Assembly: GCA_002495945.1 (NCBI GenBank)
Contig: DAHU01000116.1
Coordinates: forward strand, 17,064 to 25,228
Origin: Euryarchaeota archaeon UBA13
GTDB lineage: Archaea; Thermoplasmatota; Poseidoniia; Poseidoniales; Poseidoniaceae
DNA length: 8,165 nucleotides
Direction of reading: 5' to 3'
Part shown: positions 7,261-8,165 of the stretch, in pieces
Layout of the letters: every line of letters begins with the position of its first letter
Position numbering within the stretch: position 1 is the first letter of the stretch
Translations under genes and position numbers: made by a program
The notes under the pieces: generated by a model
Seen by the model: only the letters and a program-made list of their open reading frames with translations
Told to the model about the DNA's origin: nothing
The model's database searches: none

Positions 7261-7347
7261 ATCTTATGAGGTCTTGAATGTGTGTGCGACAATTATGTTA
7301 AACGAATAAGTGGTTACCTTATTGAGGGGGTAATTAATGAGTCAAAC
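7261..7347. promoter_or_regulatory. Divergent intergenic region between the M29-like and M32 genes
   Basis: These 87 nt must hold the start signals for both genes. A TATA-like GTTAAAC (7297-7303) reads TTTAAC on the minus strand, about 37-42 nt before the ATG at 7260. On the plus strand it lies roughly 25 nt before the purine-rich GAGGGGG. It could serve one or both directions, but the match to an archaeal TATA box is weak and no BRE is clear. Confidence 0.35.
7324..7330 (+). promoter_or_regulatory. Shine-Dalgarno-like GAGGGGG, oddly placed
   Basis: This purine block lies 6 nt before an ATG at 7337 that is out of frame with the M32 protein, and 17 nt before the in-frame ATG at 7348. The 6-nt spacing matches that of the SD at 4540, which makes the placement relative to the M32 start unusual. 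Confidence 0.5.
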
Positions 7348-8165
7348 ATGGCGAGTTATGATTTGTTTATTGAACGAGTTAAAGATATCCACAAAATCGG
7401 TGCTATACAAGGACACTTAGGATGGGACCAAGAAACTATCATGCCTGCAAAAGGCAGTAAAGCAAGGTCAGAAATCATGTCTTGGTTAGCCAAAGAACAA
7501 CATGAAAGGGTTACCGACGAATCCCTTGCTCAAATGATTACTGAATTAGAAAACGATGAATCTTTGGATGAGGATCAGAGGGCCAATGTTAGAGAAGTTA
7601 GAAGACGTTATGACAAAGCTGTAAAATTACCGTCTGATTTTGTCGCTGAATTTGCTTTAGCAAGGTCTCAAGCCTTGGTTGCTTGGCAGGAGGCCAGAGC
7701 CGAGTCAGATTTTGCAAAATTCAAACCATATTTGGCAAAGTTGATTTCAATGACCAACCAGAAAATCGATTTCTATGGCGTCGAAGATACTCGCTATGAT
7801 GTACTATTAGATGAGTATGAATTTGGTATGAAAGTTAGGGATTATGACCCGCTATTTGATGGCTTGAAGAGTAAATTAGTGCCACTTTTGCAACGCATAA
7901 TGGAGGCGAAAAAACTCAACCCAGACCCGACTCTACCAGCGGAATTAACCTTCCCAGTCGATGCCCAGACAGAATTCTGTAAAATTGTTTCAAGCGCTAC
8001 TGGATTTGATTTTGAAGCAGGAAGAATGGATGCATCAACTCACCCATTTTCTGCTGGATTATGGCCTGGTGACACACGATTTACCACTCGTTTTGACGAA
8101 AAAGATCCATTCTCCTGCCTGTATGCTGTACTGCATGAAACCGGTCATGCACTATATGAGCAGGG
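7348..8165 (+). CDS. M32 family metallocarboxypeptidase (Taq carboxypeptidase), 3' truncated by window end
   Basis: The frame runs from ATG 7348 to the right edge without a stop, giving 272 residues of a family usually about 500 long. It should remove residues one at a time from peptide C-termini in the cytoplasm, using a divalent metal. Motifs seen are LGWDQETIMP (24-33, the typical M32 N-terminal WDQET-x-MP), HPFSAGLWPGDTRFTTR (232-248, the HPF and DTR signatures) and the metal-binding HETGH (263-267). The third metal ligand, a Glu downstream, is outside the window. No signal peptide is seen. ATG 7348 gives the N-terminus typical of the family. An in-frame GTG at 7282 could add 22 residues but is unlikely. 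The gene is divergent from the M29-like gene. Confidence 0.93.
   Translation, partial: MASYDLFIERVKDIHKIGAIQGHLGWDQETIMPAKGSKARSEIMSWLAKEQHERVTDESLAQMITELENDESLDEDQRANVREVRRRYDKAVKLPSDFVAEFALARSQALVAWQEARAESDFAKFKPYLAKLISMTNQKIDFYGVEDTRYDVLLDEYEFGMKVRDYDPLFDGLKSKLVPLLQRIMEAKKLNPDPTLPAELTFPVDAQTEFCKIVSSATGFDFEAGRMDASTHPFSAGLWPGDTRFTTRFDEKDPFSCLYAVLHETGHALYEQ

Noticed and set aside
7282..7347. GTG 7282 as an upstream start for the M32 carboxypeptidase
   Set aside because: It would add 22 residues not expected before the normal M32 N-terminus, would run through the SD-like block and the TATA-like site, and has no SD of its own.

Overview
The window looks like a piece of a marine planktonic archaeon, most plausibly Marine Group II/III (Poseidoniia). 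The reasons are a giant surface protein full of calcium-binding 'QWxDxDGDGYGDN' repeats with a single C-terminal membrane anchor, an archaeal-style M29-like metallopeptidase homologue, an M32 carboxypeptidase, and a Pro-rich protein ending in a double-CxxC zinc ribbon. This assignment is inferred from protein style; there is no rRNA or other marker gene here.

Layout. (1) 1-4491 (+): the 3' part of a very large secreted, membrane-anchored protein, open at the left edge. Reading outward to inward it has FG-GAP calcium-binding repeats, a region of about nine ~47-residue beta-rich units (probably a propeller), a ~660-residue thrombospondin type 3-like array containing all the cysteines, one transmembrane helix, and a cytoplasmic tail (acidic, then Pro-rich, then Lys-rich, then a small C-terminal helical domain). 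(2) 4552-6120 (+): a soluble cytoplasmic protein 60 nt downstream, probably co-transcribed, with an unrecognised N-terminal domain, long linkers, an EF-hand pair and a C-terminal zinc ribbon. (3) 6121-7260 (-): an M29/NicX-like protein, convergent with gene 2 with no base between the two stop codons, and apparently lacking several metal ligands of its family. (4) 7348-8165 (+): the 5' part of an M32 (Taq-type) carboxypeptidase, divergent from gene 3 and cut by the right edge just after its HEXXH motif.

How they may work together. Genes 1 and 2 pair a calcium-rich surface protein, whose cytoplasmic tail is Pro-rich, with a cytoplasmic EF-hand and zinc-ribbon protein that is also Pro-rich. They could be one surface-to-cytoplasm unit, but this is inference from adjacency and domain content only. 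Genes 3 and 4 both belong to peptidase-related families, fitting a protein-degrading heterotroph, although gene 3 may not be an active peptidase. No RNA gene, mobile element or CRISPR array was seen. The only notable non-coding stretches are the 60-nt gap at 4492-4551 and the 87-nt divergent promoter region at 7261-7347.
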